From positions 496,001-560,000 of the forward strand of contig NZ_JAIUZM010000002.1 in NCBI RefSeq assembly GCF_020171345.1: DNA of 64,000 bases, given 5' to 3'. A program made the translations under genes and the position numbers. This stretch comes from Microbulbifer agarilyticus (GTDB lineage Bacteria; Pseudomonadota; Gammaproteobacteria; Pseudomonadales; Cellvibrionaceae). Position 1 is the first letter of the stretch, and each line of letters begins with the position of its first letter. This document shows, one piece after another, positions 25,014 through 35,140 of this stretch. The notes below the pieces were generated by a model, which was given only the letters and a program-made list of their open reading frames with translations, had not been told where the DNA came from and did not search any database.

Positions 25014-25883
25014 TTAGTTTGCGAGCAAGCCGCTCTGTAGATGTTCTGCCAGACGCATGGCAGCCGGGCTTGGCCGATTGCTCTTGAAGTGCAGCCCAAT
25101 GCCGATTTCGCCTAGCTTGGGGAGGCTTCCGGACGGCCTGAGGATACGCAGGGATTCGGGCACCGTGCTGCGGGTGAGGGCGGTAATGCCGAGGCCCGCC
25201 TCCAGGGCGGACTGGATCCCATTGAGATCCGGAATGGTAAACACATTGCGCCACGGGATATCTGCCGATTGCAGCATCGCCTCCGCCCGCTTGCGGTACA
25301 TGCAGCCTTCGGGTGCGAGCACTAGGGGCAGGGGTTTCAGCAGATGTGCCGAGAACTTGGGGCTCGCCACCCACACTAGGTCGTCTTTCAGGACGATATT
25401 TTCATCGGAGGTTTGCGAGTCTTCCTGCAGAGCCAAAATCAGGTCGAACTGATCCCGTTTGCCCTTGGCCAGCAGGTTGCGGCTCAGGTCGCTGGTGACC
25501 TCCAGTGACACGTCCGGGTAATTCTGCGAGAAGCTGCCAATGATGCGCGGCAGCAGTACCGATGCGAACTCGCTGGGAATACCCAGGTGCAGCTTGCCGG
25601 TAACCGAGCTGCCGGAGAACTCCAAAAGCAGCTCGTCGTTCAGGGCGAGAATTTTCTTGGCCTGGTCATAGACCCGCAAACCGCTCTCGGTGACATTGAG
25701 CGTGCGCCCGGAACGCAGCAGCAGCTGTCTTCCCAGGCGCTCTTCTAGCTCCTTGATCTGCCGGCTGATGGCTGGCTGTGTCCGGGAGAGCAGTTCGCCA
25801 GCCTGACTGAACCCCCCGCTATCGATCACCGTGACCAGGGTTCTCAGCCACTCCATAGGGATATTCTTGTGGGGTAGTTGCAT
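25014..25883 (-). CDS. LysR-type transcriptional regulator, divergent from sdaA
   Basis: The 289-residue protein has an N-terminal winged helix-turn-helix (MEWLRTLVTVIDSGGFSQAGELLSRTQPAISRQIKELEERLG) and a C-terminal periplasmic-binding-like effector domain starting near VTGKLHLGIPSEF. It is divergent from the serine/glycine catabolic operon, the usual LysR arrangement, so it probably activates sdaA-gcvTHP. The 162-bp region between them is AT-rich near the LysR end and contains the candidate site. The effector could be glycine or serine by position only. A second ATG nine codons in is possible, because the first nine residues precede the conserved helix. Confidence 0.9.
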   Translation of the reverse strand: MQLPHKNIPMEWLRTLVTVIDSGGFSQAGELLSRTQPAISRQIKELEERLGRQLLLRSGRTLNVTESGLRVYDQAKKILALNDELLLEFSGSSVTGKLHLGIPSEFASVLLPRIIGSFSQNYPDVSLEVTSDLSRNLLAKGKRDQFDLILALQEDSQTSDENIVLKDDLVWVASPKFSAHLLKPLPLVLAPEGCMYRKRAEAMLQSADIPWRNVFTIPDLNGIQSALEAGLGITALTRSTVPESLRILRPSGSLPKLGEIGIGLHFKSNRPSPAAMRLAEHLQSGLLAN

Positions 25884-26045
25884 AAGAAAATCTTATAGAA
25901 GAATCAGAACTATAAATTTTTAAAAGTCTATCAGGCGGGCTAGCATCGCTCAATAAATGCTAATTCGGGGCCCCTATGACCGTTCGGACATACCCCGGGG
26001 ATCTCGTTCACTCTCACCACCTTTGGACTAGCAGGTTAAACCGCC

Positions 26046-27449
26046 ATGTCACTGAGTGTTTTTGATCTGTTCAAGATTGGTATCGGCCCGTCCAGTTCCC
26101 ACACCGTAGGCCCAATGAAGGCCGCGGGGCAGTTCCTGCAATTGCTCAAAGCCCAGGGGCTGCTCGCCAAGACTGGCCGGGTGCAATCCCTGTTGTTTGG
26201 GTCTCTGGGGGCAACTGGCGTTGGCCACGGTACGACTAAGGCCGTGCTGCTGGGGCTGGAAGGTGCACAGCCAGAAACCATCGATACCACGCAAGTAGAT
26301 ACGCGGGTTGCGGAAATCGAAGCCCGGGGCCAGCTGATACTCGCCGGTGAGCGGACCATTCCGTTCGACCGCGATGCGGATATGCAGCTGCACGGGGAAG
26401 AGGAATTGGCGCATCACGCCAACGGCATGCGCTTTGCCGCATTTGCAGATGGCGGGCAGTTGCTGCTGGAAGAAACCTATTACTCGGTGGGAGGCGGCTT
26501 TGTTGTTACCGAAGCTGAGGCGGCTGCAGACCAGTCCCTAGAGCAGAGTAAGGTGGACGTACCGTTTGATTTCTCTAGCGGGGAGGAGCTGTTGGCGCTT
26601 TGCAAGCGTGAAGGGTTGTCCATCAGCGAAATCATGCGCGCGAACGAGTCTGCCTGGCGCAATGATGCGGAAACCACCGCTGGCTTGCAGCAGATCTGGT
26701 CCGTTATGCAGGAATGTGTAACCAACGGTATTCGCAATGAAGGTGTGCTGCCGGGCGGGCTCGATGTGAAGCGCCGTGCAGCGGCGCTCAACCAACAGCT
26801 GCTGAGTCGACCGGAGGCGTGTCTTTCTGATCCCTTATCTGCGCTCGATTGGGTAACCCTGTATGCCCTTGCGGTGAACGAAGAAAACGCAGCGGGAGGC
26901 CGCATCGTTACCGCACCGACCAATGGTGCCGCGGGTATCGTGCCGGCAGTGCTGCACTATTACATGCGCTTCTCCAAGCAGCCCAGTGCCGGCGATGTCG
27001 AACGCTTCCTGCTCACCGCAGCGGCGGTGGGCATTCTGTTTAAGAAAAACGCCTCGATCAGTGGTGCCGAAGTCGGCTGCCAGGGCGAGGTGGGCTCTGC
27101 CTGCTCCATGGCGGCTGCGGGCCTGGCGGAAGTGCTGGGGGGGATCCCGGAGCAAGTGGAGAACGCGGCGGAAATCGCCATGGAGCACAACCTTGGGCTT
27201 ACCTGCGACCCGGTAGGTGGCTTGGTACAGGTGCCGTGTATTGAGCGCAACGCCATGGCCTCCATCAAGGCAATCAGCGCGGCGCGGATGGCGTTGCGTG
27301 GCGACGGCCAGCACCTGGTTTCCCTCGACAAGGTGATTCGCACCATGCGTGATACCGGGCGCGATATGCAGGACAAATACAAAGAAACCGCACGTGGCGG
27401 GCTGGCGGTCAATGTGATCGATGTGCCTGTCAGTGTGATCGAATGTTAA
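26046..27449 (+). CDS. sdaA: L-serine ammonia-lyase, iron-sulfur dependent, single chain
   Basis: The 467-residue protein has [31 protein letters not shown], the diagnostic start of SdaA. The alpha-domain motif [14 protein letters not shown] and the cluster-ligand regions [21 protein letters not shown] and [18 protein letters not shown], with the conserved cysteines, are present. It deaminates L-serine to pyruvate using an oxygen-sensitive [4Fe-4S] cluster. It is the first gene of an operon with gcvT (15 bp), gcvH and gcvP, which links serine removal to glycine cleavage. Confidence 0.97.
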   Translation: MSLSVFDLFKIGIGPSSSHTVGPMKAAGQFLQLLKAQGLLAKTGRVQSLLFGSLGATGVGHGTTKAVLLGLEGAQPETIDTTQVDTRVAEIEARGQLILAGERTIPFDRDADMQLHGEEELAHHANGMRFAAFADGGQLLLEETYYSVGGGFVVTEAEAAADQSLEQSKVDVPFDFSSGEELLALCKREGLSISEIMRANESAWRNDAETTAGLQQIWSVMQECVTNGIRNEGVLPGGLDVKRRAAALNQQLLSRPEACLSDPLSALDWVTLYALAVNEENAAGGRIVTAPTNGAAGIVPAVLHYYMRFSKQPSAGDVERFLLTAAAVGILFKKNASISGAEVGCQGEVGSACSMAAAGLAEVLGGIPEQVENAAEIAMEHNLGLTCDPVGGLVQVPCIERNAMASIKAISAARMALRGDGQHLVSLDKVIRTMRDTGRDMQDKYKETARGGLAVNVIDVPVSVIEC

Positions 27450-27464
27450 CGACGGAAGACGACC

Positions 27465-28592
27465 ATGGCCCAGAACGCTCTCAAGGATTCACTGAAAACC
27501 CCACTTTACGATCTGCACGTTGAACTCGGCGGAAAAATGGTGCCGTTTGCGGGTTATGCCATGCCGGTGCAGTACGCCGCCGGTATTGTCCGCGAACATC
27601 AACACACTCGCGATGCCATCGGTATTTTCGACGTCTCCCATATGGGGCAGATGCTGGTCAGTGGCGAAGGTGTTGCGGAGGCCTTGGAAGCATTGCTTCC
27701 TATTGATGTAGAGGGTCTGGGAATTAACCAGCAGTGCTATAGCGTGTTGACCACGGAAAGTGGCGGCATTCTGGATGATTTGATTGTTACCCGCTGGGCC
27801 GAGAACGCGTTTTTCCTGGTAGTGAACGCGGCAACATCCGCAGGGGACCTGGCGCATCTGCAAAACCACCTGCGCGGTTGCGATATCCGTGTATTGGGCC
27901 AGCGTGCGCTGCTGGCAGTGCAGGGTCCCAAGGCTGGCGAGTTGATTGGCGAATTGGCCCCGGATACACGCGCGTTAACGTTTATGCACGGCGTGCACAC
28001 CAAGCTATTTGATTACGATTGCTACATCACCCGTTCCGGTTACACCGGCGAAGATGGATTCGAAATTTCTGTCGCCGACACGGCCGTGGAGGCGGTCACC
28101 CGTGAACTGCTGAAAGACCCTCGCACCGCCATGATTGGTCTCGGTGCGCGCGACACTTTGCGCCTGGAAGCCGGCCTGTGCCTGTATGGCAATGATATGG
28201 ATCGCACTACCTCACCGATCGAAGCCGGGCTGCAGTGGAGTATCGCCCGCTCTCGCCGTGCCGGTGGCGACAAGGCCGGTGGCTTCCTGGGGGCCGAAAC
28301 GATTTTTGCCCAGATGGAAGAGGGTGTTTCTCGCAAGCGGGTTGGCTTTACCGTTGTCGGCAAAGTGCCGGTACGTGCGGGCGCAGATGTCATCGACGAG
28401 GCCGGCAACATTGTCGGCAAGGTAACCAGCGGCGGTTTCGGCCCGACTCTGGGTGCGTCCATCGGCATGGCCTATCTCGACCGCGGTTACGAAAAAGTGG
28501 GTACGGATTTGTATGCACTGGTCCGCGGCAAGCAGGTTGCCATTACCGTGGCGAAAACGCCGTTTGTGCGCCAGCGCTATTACCGCGGCTGA
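27465..28592 (+). CDS. gcvT: Glycine cleavage system T protein (aminomethyltransferase)
   Basis: The 375-residue protein has the family start LKTPLYDLHVELGGKMVPFAGYAMPVQY and the folate-binding motif VSHMGQMLVSG. It also has SRSGYTGEDGFEI-type TRSGYTGEDGFEISV and the C-terminal barrel GGFGPTLGASIGMAYL. It transfers the methylene group of glycine from the H-protein lipoyl arm to tetrahydrofolate. The length is standard. It is followed after 79 bp by gcvH. Confidence 0.97.
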   Translation: MAQNALKDSLKTPLYDLHVELGGKMVPFAGYAMPVQYAAGIVREHQHTRDAIGIFDVSHMGQMLVSGEGVAEALEALLPIDVEGLGINQQCYSVLTTESGGILDDLIVTRWAENAFFLVVNAATSAGDLAHLQNHLRGCDIRVLGQRALLAVQGPKAGELIGELAPDTRALTFMHGVHTKLFDYDCYITRSGYTGEDGFEISVADTAVEAVTRELLKDPRTAMIGLGARDTLRLEAGLCLYGNDMDRTTSPIEAGLQWSIARSRRAGGDKAGGFLGAETIFAQMEEGVSRKRVGFTVVGKVPVRAGADVIDEAGNIVGKVTSGGFGPTLGASIGMAYLDRGYEKVGTDLYALVRGKQVAITVAKTPFVRQRYYRG

Positions 28593-28671
28593 TTGGCCAT
28601 ATCACACAAGATTTCAAATAAAGCGATTGGTTCGCCAGCGGACGACGCTGTGTCATAGAAGGAAAAGCAAC

Positions 28672-29043
28672 ATGAGCAATGTGAAGTACACAAAATCCCA
28701 CGAGTGGTTTCGCGCAGAGGGAGACCTGGTCACCGTCGGCATTACCGATTTTGCGCAGTCGCAGTTGGGGGATGTGGTGTTCGTGGAACTGCCCGAGGCA
28801 GAGCGTGCGCTGGAAGCTGATGAAGAGGCGGCGGTGATTGAGTCGGTGAAAGCCGCTGGCGATATTTCACTGCCATTCGCCGCGACGGTGGTTGAGGTCA
28901 ACAGTGCAGTAGAAGAAACCCCTGAGTTGGTTAACGAAGACCCGGAAGGGGAAGGTTGGTTTTTCCGTGTTCGCCTCGAAGAGGCCAGTGCGCTCGATAC
29001 TCTGATGAGCGCTGAAGAATATGCCGAGCAGGCTGAAGGCTGA
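28672..29043 (+). CDS. gcvH: Glycine cleavage system H protein
   Basis: The 123-residue protein starts [18 protein letters not shown] with GGAAAA upstream. The lipoylated lysine lies in [11 protein letters not shown]. It shuttles the aminomethyl intermediate between GcvP, GcvT and the L protein. Upstream in-frame start codons are within the end of gcvT and are not used. The gcvP start follows 35 bp downstream. Confidence 0.97.
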   Translation: MSNVKYTKSHEWFRAEGDLVTVGITDFAQSQLGDVVFVELPEAERALEADEEAAVIESVKAAGDISLPFAATVVEVNSAVEETPELVNEDPEGEGWFFRVRLEEASALDTLMSAEEYAEQAEG

Positions 29044-29078
29044 GCGCAGCAAGAAAAGAACAGGAGCAAGAAACGCAC

Positions 29079-31964
29079 ATGCTTAAGGCAAAAAATACTC
29101 TGGCCGCGTTGGAAGACCACGCGGAGTTCTCCCGCCGACATATCGGTCCCGCTGCACCGGAAACCAATGCCATGCTCGCCGCGCTTGGCCACTCGGGCCT
29201 GGACGCCTTTATCAGTGAGGTAGTACCCGCGCATATCCGTGAAGCGGAGCCACTCTCCATTGCAGATGGGATTCGTGAGCACGAAGCACTGGCAGAAATC
29301 CGTGCGCTGGCGGAGCAGAATAAACCCCTGAAGTCTTTTATTGGCCAGGGCTATTTCGGTACCCGCACGCCGAATGTGATTCTGCGCAATATTCTGGAAA
29401 ACCCCGCCTGGTATACCGCTTATACCCCTTATCAGCCGGAGATTTCCCAAGGCCGTCTCGAAGCGCTGTTTAATTTCCAGACCATGGTCAGTGAGCTGAC
29501 CGGGATGGACCTGGCCAACGCTTCGATGCTGGATGAAGCCACAGCTGCTGCAGAGGCCATGACGCTGTGTCAGCGCATGAGTAAGTCCAAGTCGAACGTA
29601 TTTTTTGTCGATACCGATTGTTTGCCGCAGACCATCGAAGTGCTGCGCACCCGCGCCGAACCGCTGGGTATCGAGCTGGTAATGGGCGATGCGGACGAAG
29701 GTTTAGGGGAGCTAGAGGTATTTGGCGCGCTGCTGCAATACCCGGGTACCAGTGGTGCCGTGCAGGATCATCGCGCGTTAATCGATGCGGTGCATGCCCA
29801 GCGCGGCCTGGTGGTAATGGCTGCAGACATCCTGAGCCTGCTAATGCTGACCGCGCCCGGTACACTGGGCGCGGATGTAGCCGTAGGCTCTACCCAGCGC
29901 TTCGGTGTCCCCATGGGTTTTGGTGGCCCGCACGCCGCATATATGGCAACCCGCCAGGCTTACAAGCGCTCGCTGCCCGGTCGCCTTGTGGGCCAATCCA
30001 TCGACAGCAACGGTAATCCCGCATTCCGCCTTGCCCTGCAAACCCGTGAGCAGCATATCCGCCGTGAGAAAGCCACCTCTAACATCTGTACCGCGCAGGT
30101 ACTGCTGGCGGTCATGGCATCCATGTATGCGGTGTACCACGGTCCGACGGGGCTAAAAAATATCGCCAATCGGGTACACCACCTGACCAGTGTCGCCGCG
30201 CTGGGTCTGGGCAAGCTAGGTGTTTCCATCGCAAACCCAACTTGGTTCGATACCTTGACGCTTGCGGTCGACGGGAAAGCGCAGATGCTGCATCAAAAGG
30301 CCCGCGAGGGTGGGTTTAACTTGCGTGTGGTCGATGACAATCATGTCGGCGTGACGCTGGATGAAACCTCTACCCGCGAAGACGTAGAAGCAATCTGGTC
30401 ACTATTTGCGGGCGAAGAAGCTCTGGATTTCGACGCGCTGGAATCCGATGTCGCGCCAGTGTTGCCGGGCCAGCTGTTACGCGGTGACAAGCCGTTGACC
30501 CAGGAAGTGTTCAACCGCTATCACTCTGAGACCGAAATGCTGCGCTACCTGCGCAAGCTTGCTGACAAGGACATTGCGCTGGACCGCTCCATGATCCCGC
30601 TGGGTTCCTGCACCATGAAGTTGAATGCCACCGCAGAGATGATCCCGGTGACCTGGCCCGAATTTGCCAACGTGCATCCGTTGGTGCCGGCAGAGCAGGT
30701 AACTGGTTATTTGCAGTTGGTGGAATCCCTCGAAGCCATGTTGTGTGAGATCACGGGTTACGATGCTATCTCCCTGCAGCCCAATGCCGGCTCTCAGGGG
30801 GAATATGCGGGCCTGTTGGCCATTCGCGCCTACCATGCCAGCCGTGGCGAAGAGGAGCGGAATATCTGTTTGATCCCAAGCTCCGCCCACGGCACCAACC
30901 CGGCTTCCGCCCAGATGTGTGGCATGCGCGTGGTCGTGGTGAAGTGCGATGATAACGGCAACGTTTGCCTGGAAGACCTGCGTGCACGCGCCGAAGAGCA
31001 CAGCGAACGCCTCGCGGCAATCATGGTGACTTACCCTTCGACCCACGGCGTGTTTGAAGAGGGCATCAATGACATTGCGGAAATTGTGCATACCCACGGC
31101 GGCCAGGTGTATATCGACGGTGCCAACCTTAATGCCATGGTGGGCTTATGCAAGCCCGGAAAATTTGGTGGCGACGTATCGCACCTGAACTTGCATAAAA
31201 CCTTCTGCATTCCCCACGGTGGGGGTGGCCCTGGCGTAGGCCCGGTAGCGGTGCGCGAACATCTGGCAGAATTCCTGCCCGGTTCAATTGCCGGAGGCAG
31301 TGGTGCGGCTGGCCGGGCCGGGGTGCCCGTATCGGCAGCGAGCGTGGGCTCGGCGAGCATCCTGCCCATCACCTGGATGTACATCCGCATGATGGGACGG
31401 GAAGGGCTGCGTTCCGCAACCGAGCTGGCAATTCTCAACGCCAACTACATCGCCCATCGTCTGGAAGACAGTTATCCGATTCTGTATCGCGGCACTAATG
31501 GTCGTGTGGCCCACGAATGTATTGTGGACCTGCGCCCGCTGAAGGAGTCCAGTGGTATTTCTGGAGAGGACGTGGCCAAACGCCTGGTGGACTACGGTTT
31601 CCACGCGCCCACCATGTCGTTCCCGGTTGCCGGCACGCTGATGATCGAGCCTACGGAAAGTGAGTCTCTGCAGGAGCTGGATCGCTTCTGTGACGCAATG
31701 ATTCAGATCCGTGCGGAAATTGCCAAGGTGGAGGCCGGCGAGTGGCCGTTGGAAAGCAACCCCCTGGTCAATGCACCGCATACCGCGGAAGTATTGGTTG
31801 AGGAAAGCTGGAGCCATGCCTACAGTCGAGCCGAAGCGGTGTACCCGCTGGAGTGTTTGCGCCGGGAAAAATACTGGCCGCCGGTTGGGCGGGTCGATAA
31901 CGTCTACGGGGACAAGAATCTGATTTGTTCCTGCCCGTCGATTGAAGACTACATGGAAAGCTAA
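29079..31964 (+). CDS. gcvP: Glycine dehydrogenase (decarboxylating), P protein
   Basis: The 961-residue homodimeric type has both halves fused. It opens with [21 protein letters not shown] and contains [21 protein letters not shown]. The pyridoxal-phosphate lysine is in [22 protein letters not shown]. It decarboxylates glycine and loads the aminomethyl group on GcvH. Full length and intact. A very strong terminator follows and ends the operon. Confidence 0.98.
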   Translation: MLKAKNTLAALEDHAEFSRRHIGPAAPETNAMLAALGHSGLDAFISEVVPAHIREAEPLSIADGIREHEALAEIRALAEQNKPLKSFIGQGYFGTRTPNVILRNILENPAWYTAYTPYQPEISQGRLEALFNFQTMVSELTGMDLANASMLDEATAAAEAMTLCQRMSKSKSNVFFVDTDCLPQTIEVLRTRAEPLGIELVMGDADEGLGELEVFGALLQYPGTSGAVQDHRALIDAVHAQRGLVVMAADILSLLMLTAPGTLGADVAVGSTQRFGVPMGFGGPHAAYMATRQAYKRSLPGRLVGQSIDSNGNPAFRLALQTREQHIRREKATSNICTAQVLLAVMASMYAVYHGPTGLKNIANRVHHLTSVAALGLGKLGVSIANPTWFDTLTLAVDGKAQMLHQKAREGGFNLRVVDDNHVGVTLDETSTREDVEAIWSLFAGEEALDFDALESDVAPVLPGQLLRGDKPLTQEVFNRYHSETEMLRYLRKLADKDIALDRSMIPLGSCTMKLNATAEMIPVTWPEFANVHPLVPAEQVTGYLQLVESLEAMLCEITGYDAISLQPNAGSQGEYAGLLAIRAYHASRGEEERNICLIPSSAHGTNPASAQMCGMRVVVVKCDDNGNVCLEDLRARAEEHSERLAAIMVTYPSTHGVFEEGINDIAEIVHTHGGQVYIDGANLNAMVGLCKPGKFGGDVSHLNLHKTFCIPHGGGGPGVGPVAVREHLAEFLPGSIAGGSGAAGRAGVPVSAASVGSASILPITWMYIRMMGREGLRSATELAILNANYIAHRLEDSYPILYRGTNGRVAHECIVDLRPLKESSGISGEDVAKRLVDYGFHAPTMSFPVAGTLMIEPTESESLQELDRFCDAMIQIRAEIAKVEAGEWPLESNPLVNAPHTAEVLVEESWSHAYSRAEAVYPLECLRREKYWPPVGRVDNVYGDKNLICSCPSIEDYMES

Positions 31965-31987
31965 GCAGGTTCCCTGTATAGCAATGA

Positions 31988-32043
31988 GCCCGCACTTTGT
32001 CGTACAACATTCATTGTTGGCAAAGTGCGGGCGCATTTTTTTC
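31988..32043 (+). terminator. Intrinsic terminator after gcvP
   Basis: GCCCGCACTTTG (31988-31999) pairs perfectly over 12 bp with CAAAGTGCGGGC (32021-32032), with an inner CAACA/TGTTG helix, followed by GCATTTTTTT. It also faces the convergent NTF2-like gene. Confidence 0.94.
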
Positions 32044-32083
32044 CGGGAGGCGGGTGATAAAGAGCACTCCGCAAATTCGGAAT

Positions 32084-32449
32084 TTACTCAGGCATTGCGG
32101 AGGAGTGGTGCTCCACGATCAGCCAGCGCTGACCATTCCAGCGGTACACAAAGGTGTACCGGGCCTGCACAACCGCGCCGTCTGCGAAGGTGAAGGTGTA
32201 CACGCCGGAATTGATGGCGAGCTCACCAAAGGTGCGGATATTCGCTTCGTCGATTTTTCCCTGAGGGCCTTTGGCCAGGAAATGCACGAAGTAATCTTCA
32301 ATCTCTGCGTGGTTGTGACGAACCTTGTTCGACACAGTCGGCAGCAGGATGCCGTTGCTCTCGTACAGCGCAGCGACATTTTTTGGGTTGCCAGTCTGCA
32401 GCGCGTTGTTCCATTCATCAAACAGCGCCAGGATTTCGTTATCGTTCAT
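32084..32449 (-). CDS. NTF2-like SgcJ/EcaC family protein
   Basis: The protein has about 121 residues, starting MNDNEILALFDEWNNALQTGNPKNVAALYESNGILLPT, the opening of DUF4440/SgcJ-EcaC NTF2-like cone folds. The C-terminal RYTFVYRWNGQRWLIVEHHSSAMP is the family signature, also seen in the association domain of CaM kinase II. Function in bacteria is unclear. The ATG at 32449 is preferred; an upstream start at 32485 would add 12 unrelated residues. No signal peptide. Confidence 0.82.
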   Translation of the reverse strand: MNDNEILALFDEWNNALQTGNPKNVAALYESNGILLPTVSNKVRHNHAEIEDYFVHFLAKGPQGKIDEANIRTFGELAINSGVYTFTFADGAVVQARYTFVYRWNGQRWLIVEHHSSAMPE

Positions 32450-32881
32450 TCTGTAACCTGTATCTCGGGGGCGATCTGGGGCCATTTGGCGGCCAAAAAG
32501 TGTCCAGATTTTTCGGGGCTTTCGAACCGCGGCTGATCGGTCACGGAATCGAAGGGGGGCGATGATACAGAATAAAGCGGCACATTAAAACGTCGTTCCT
32601 ATTGTGGTGATAGCGGTAATTGAAACTGCTGTGGTCAGTGAAGCAGTGAGGTCAATGGAATACTTTCTGGGTTGGAACGACCGAAATAGAGCTATTGCTG
32701 ACCATTCAAGAATGCCAGACTCCTCTTTCCTGATTTTTGTGGAAATATGAACAAAAACAGATAATTAGGGTCTGTGAGGCCTACGGAGAAAACTTTAAAC
32801 GGCTGCACCAGCAGCTCTGTTTGGCCCCGATTTCGAGATTGTAGATTTTCTTACTCGTTTTGACGTATATCGGAGAATGAC
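32450..32881. other. Gene-free region between the NTF2-like and M3 peptidase genes
   Basis: About 430 bp without a supported reading frame. It must hold the two divergent promoters; no convincing -35/-10 pair, operator palindrome or structured leader stood out on either strand. Confidence 0.5.
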
Positions 32882-35071
32882 ATGCGCAAATCTCTTCTAG
32901 CTGTAGCCATCGTGGCCATTGCAGCCTGTTCCGAATCGCCCAAGAACGATTCTTCCACTTCGGCACAGGCCCCGGAAGTAGAAAAAACTCAGGCGGCGAG
33001 CGACGTGACTGCTCAGGCAACCCAGGACAACCCGTTGCTGGCTGCCAGTGAGCTGCAATACCAGGCTCCGGATTTCAGCCGTATCAAAGACGAGCACTTT
33101 GAGCCTGCATTTGAGCAGGGTATGGCGGAGCACCTGCAAGAAATTGAGGCGATTGCTAAAAGCTCCGAGCCGGTAACCTTTAACAACACCATTGTGGCGA
33201 TGGAAGAAGCTGGTCCGCTGCTGACCCGTGTATCCCGTGTGTTCTTTAACTTGGTTGGTACCGACAGCAACGAAGCCCGTCGTGCGCTGCAGAGCAAAAT
33301 GGCTCCGCGCCTGGCAGCCCACTCTGACAGCATCTACCTGAATGCCGACCTGTTTGCCCGCGTGGAATCTCTGTACAACCAGCGCGTAGCATTGGAGATG
33401 GACCCGGAATCCGAGCGCCTGCTGGAAGTCTATTACGATAACTTTGTTAAGGCGGGGGCGAAGCTCTCCGCTGAGCAAAAAGACACGCTGCGCGCGCTGA
33501 ACGAAGAGCACTCCACGCTCACCACCCAGTTCAGCCAGAACCTGCTGAAGCTCAGCAAGGCGATCGCTGTTGTGGTTGATGACAAGGCGGAACTGGAAGG
33601 CCTCTCCGACGCGCAGATCAAGTCTGCCGCCGCAGCAGCCAAGGCGGCGGGTCACGAAGACAAATACCTGATCAGCATTACCAACACTACTCGCCAGCCG
33701 GTACTCACCTCGCTGAAAAATCGCGAGTTGCGTCAGCGTATCTGGGAAGCTTCTGCAAATCGTGGTACTTCCGGTGAGCTGGATAATCAGCCGCTCGTAC
33801 AGCGCCTGGTACAGATCCGTGCGCAAAAGGCTGGCCTGCTGGGTTACGACAACTGGGCCGAGTACCAGCTGGTTAACACCATGGCGGAAAAGCCGGAAAG
33901 CGTGATGAATATGCTTAATTCCATGGTGCCGGCGGTGGTGAACAATACCAAGGCTGAACAGGCTGCAATTCAGGCGATGATCGAAAAAGAGGGCGGCGAT
34001 TTTGACGTCCAGCCCTGGGACTGGGCTTACTACGCGGAAAAAGTACGTCAGGCGAAATACGACCTGAACGAAAACGAAGTGCGTGAGTACTTTGAATTCA
34101 ATCGCGTGCTGCACGATGGCCTGTTCTACACCATGAACCGTTTGTATGGCATTCGTTTTGAAGCCCGTCCGGATCTTCCTGTATACCACCCGGATGTGCA
34201 GGCGTTTGAACTGTTTGATCACGATGGCAAGAGCCTGGCAATTTTCTACGCTGACTACTTTGCCCGCGAAGGTAAGCGTGGCGGCGCCTGGATGAGTGCA
34301 TTTGTTGGTCAGTCTGGCCTGCTTGAGCAGAAGCCGGTTGTGGTCAACGTGATGAATATCCCTAAAGGCCCGGAAGGTGAACCGACACTGGTGAGCTTTG
34401 ACCATGTAACTACGATGTTCCACGAGCTGGGCCATGGTATTCACGGTATGTTCTCTGATGTGCGCTACCCGACCCTGGCCGGTACCAGCGTATCCCGCGA
34501 CTTCGTTGAGTTCCCGTCTACCTTCGAAGAAGACTGGGCAAGCACGCCGGAAGTTCTGGAAAACTACGCCTTCCATTACAAGACTGGCGAACGTATTCCT
34601 GACGAGCTGCTGGCCAAAGTATTGAAGGCGAAGAACTTCAATATGGGTTTCGACACCCTGGAGTACATGTCTGCTGCACTGCTGGATATGGAATGGCACT
34701 CCCTGCCTGCCGACTCCGAGCTGCAGGACGTGGCCGCGTTTGAAGCCAAGGCGCTTGAGAAGCATGGTGTAGACCTGCCTGCGGTACCGCCGCGCTACAA
34801 GTCTACGTACTTTGCCCATTCCATCGGCGGTGGCTACTCTGCAGGTTATTACGCGTACATGTGGAGTGAAATCCTCGCTGCGGATGCGTTCGCTTACGTG
34901 AAAGAACGTGGTGGTCTGACCCGTAAGAACGGCGACTGGTACCGTAAGAACATTCTTGAGGTGGGTAACTCTCGTCCGCCGATGGAATCTTACAAACAGT
35001 TCCGTGGTCAGGAGCCGACTACAGATGCGTTACTGATTCGCCGTGGCTTGAACCCGCAGAGCGAGAAGTAA
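32882..35071 (+). CDS. M3-family zinc metallopeptidase, peptidyl-dipeptidase-like lipoprotein
   Basis: The 729-residue protein has a lipoprotein signal peptide (MRKSLLAVAIVAIAACSES, lipobox IAAC) followed by an acidic Ser/Gln-rich linker. The thermolysin-like zinc motif HELGH lies in TTMFHELGHGIHGMFS, and the downstream EFPSTFEEDW supplies the third ligand. The architecture is that of oligopeptidase A/peptidyl-dipeptidase Dcp. Unlike cytoplasmic Dcp and PrlC it would be anchored in the envelope and digest short peptides there. GGAGA precedes the ATG. A strong terminator follows. Confidence 0.95.
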   Translation: MRKSLLAVAIVAIAACSESPKNDSSTSAQAPEVEKTQAASDVTAQATQDNPLLAASELQYQAPDFSRIKDEHFEPAFEQGMAEHLQEIEAIAKSSEPVTFNNTIVAMEEAGPLLTRVSRVFFNLVGTDSNEARRALQSKMAPRLAAHSDSIYLNADLFARVESLYNQRVALEMDPESERLLEVYYDNFVKAGAKLSAEQKDTLRALNEEHSTLTTQFSQNLLKLSKAIAVVVDDKAELEGLSDAQIKSAAAAAKAAGHEDKYLISITNTTRQPVLTSLKNRELRQRIWEASANRGTSGELDNQPLVQRLVQIRAQKAGLLGYDNWAEYQLVNTMAEKPESVMNMLNSMVPAVVNNTKAEQAAIQAMIEKEGGDFDVQPWDWAYYAEKVRQAKYDLNENEVREYFEFNRVLHDGLFYTMNRLYGIRFEARPDLPVYHPDVQAFELFDHDGKSLAIFYADYFAREGKRGGAWMSAFVGQSGLLEQKPVVVNVMNIPKGPEGEPTLVSFDHVTTMFHELGHGIHGMFSDVRYPTLAGTSVSRDFVEFPSTFEEDWASTPEVLENYAFHYKTGERIPDELLAKVLKAKNFNMGFDTLEYMSAALLDMEWHSLPADSELQDVAAFEAKALEKHGVDLPAVPPRYKSTYFAHSIGGGYSAGYYAYMWSEILAADAFAYVKERGGLTRKNGDWYRKNILEVGNSRPPMESYKQFRGQEPTTDALLIRRGLNPQSEK

Positions 35072-35077
35072 TTGGCG

Positions 35078-35107
35078 AAGGCCGCGCAGGAATGCGCGGC
35101 CTTTTTT
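35078..35107 (+). terminator. Intrinsic terminator after the M3 peptidase gene
   Basis: AAGGCCGCGCA and TGCGCGGCCTT form a perfect 11-bp stem with a GGAA tetraloop, followed by a T-run. Confidence 0.94.
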
Positions 35108-35140
35108 ATTTCCCTTATTGCGCTCCGTCCGCTGAGTGCA

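Noticed and set aside
25884-26045. Glycine riboswitch before sdaA-gcvTHP
   Set aside because: No tandem aptamer pattern; the short region looks like a LysR-regulated divergent promoter.
32897-34819. 640-codon open frame antisense to the M3 peptidase
   Set aside because: It is a by-product of the codon bias on the sense strand; the encoded protein is His/Arg/Gln-rich with no recognisable domain.
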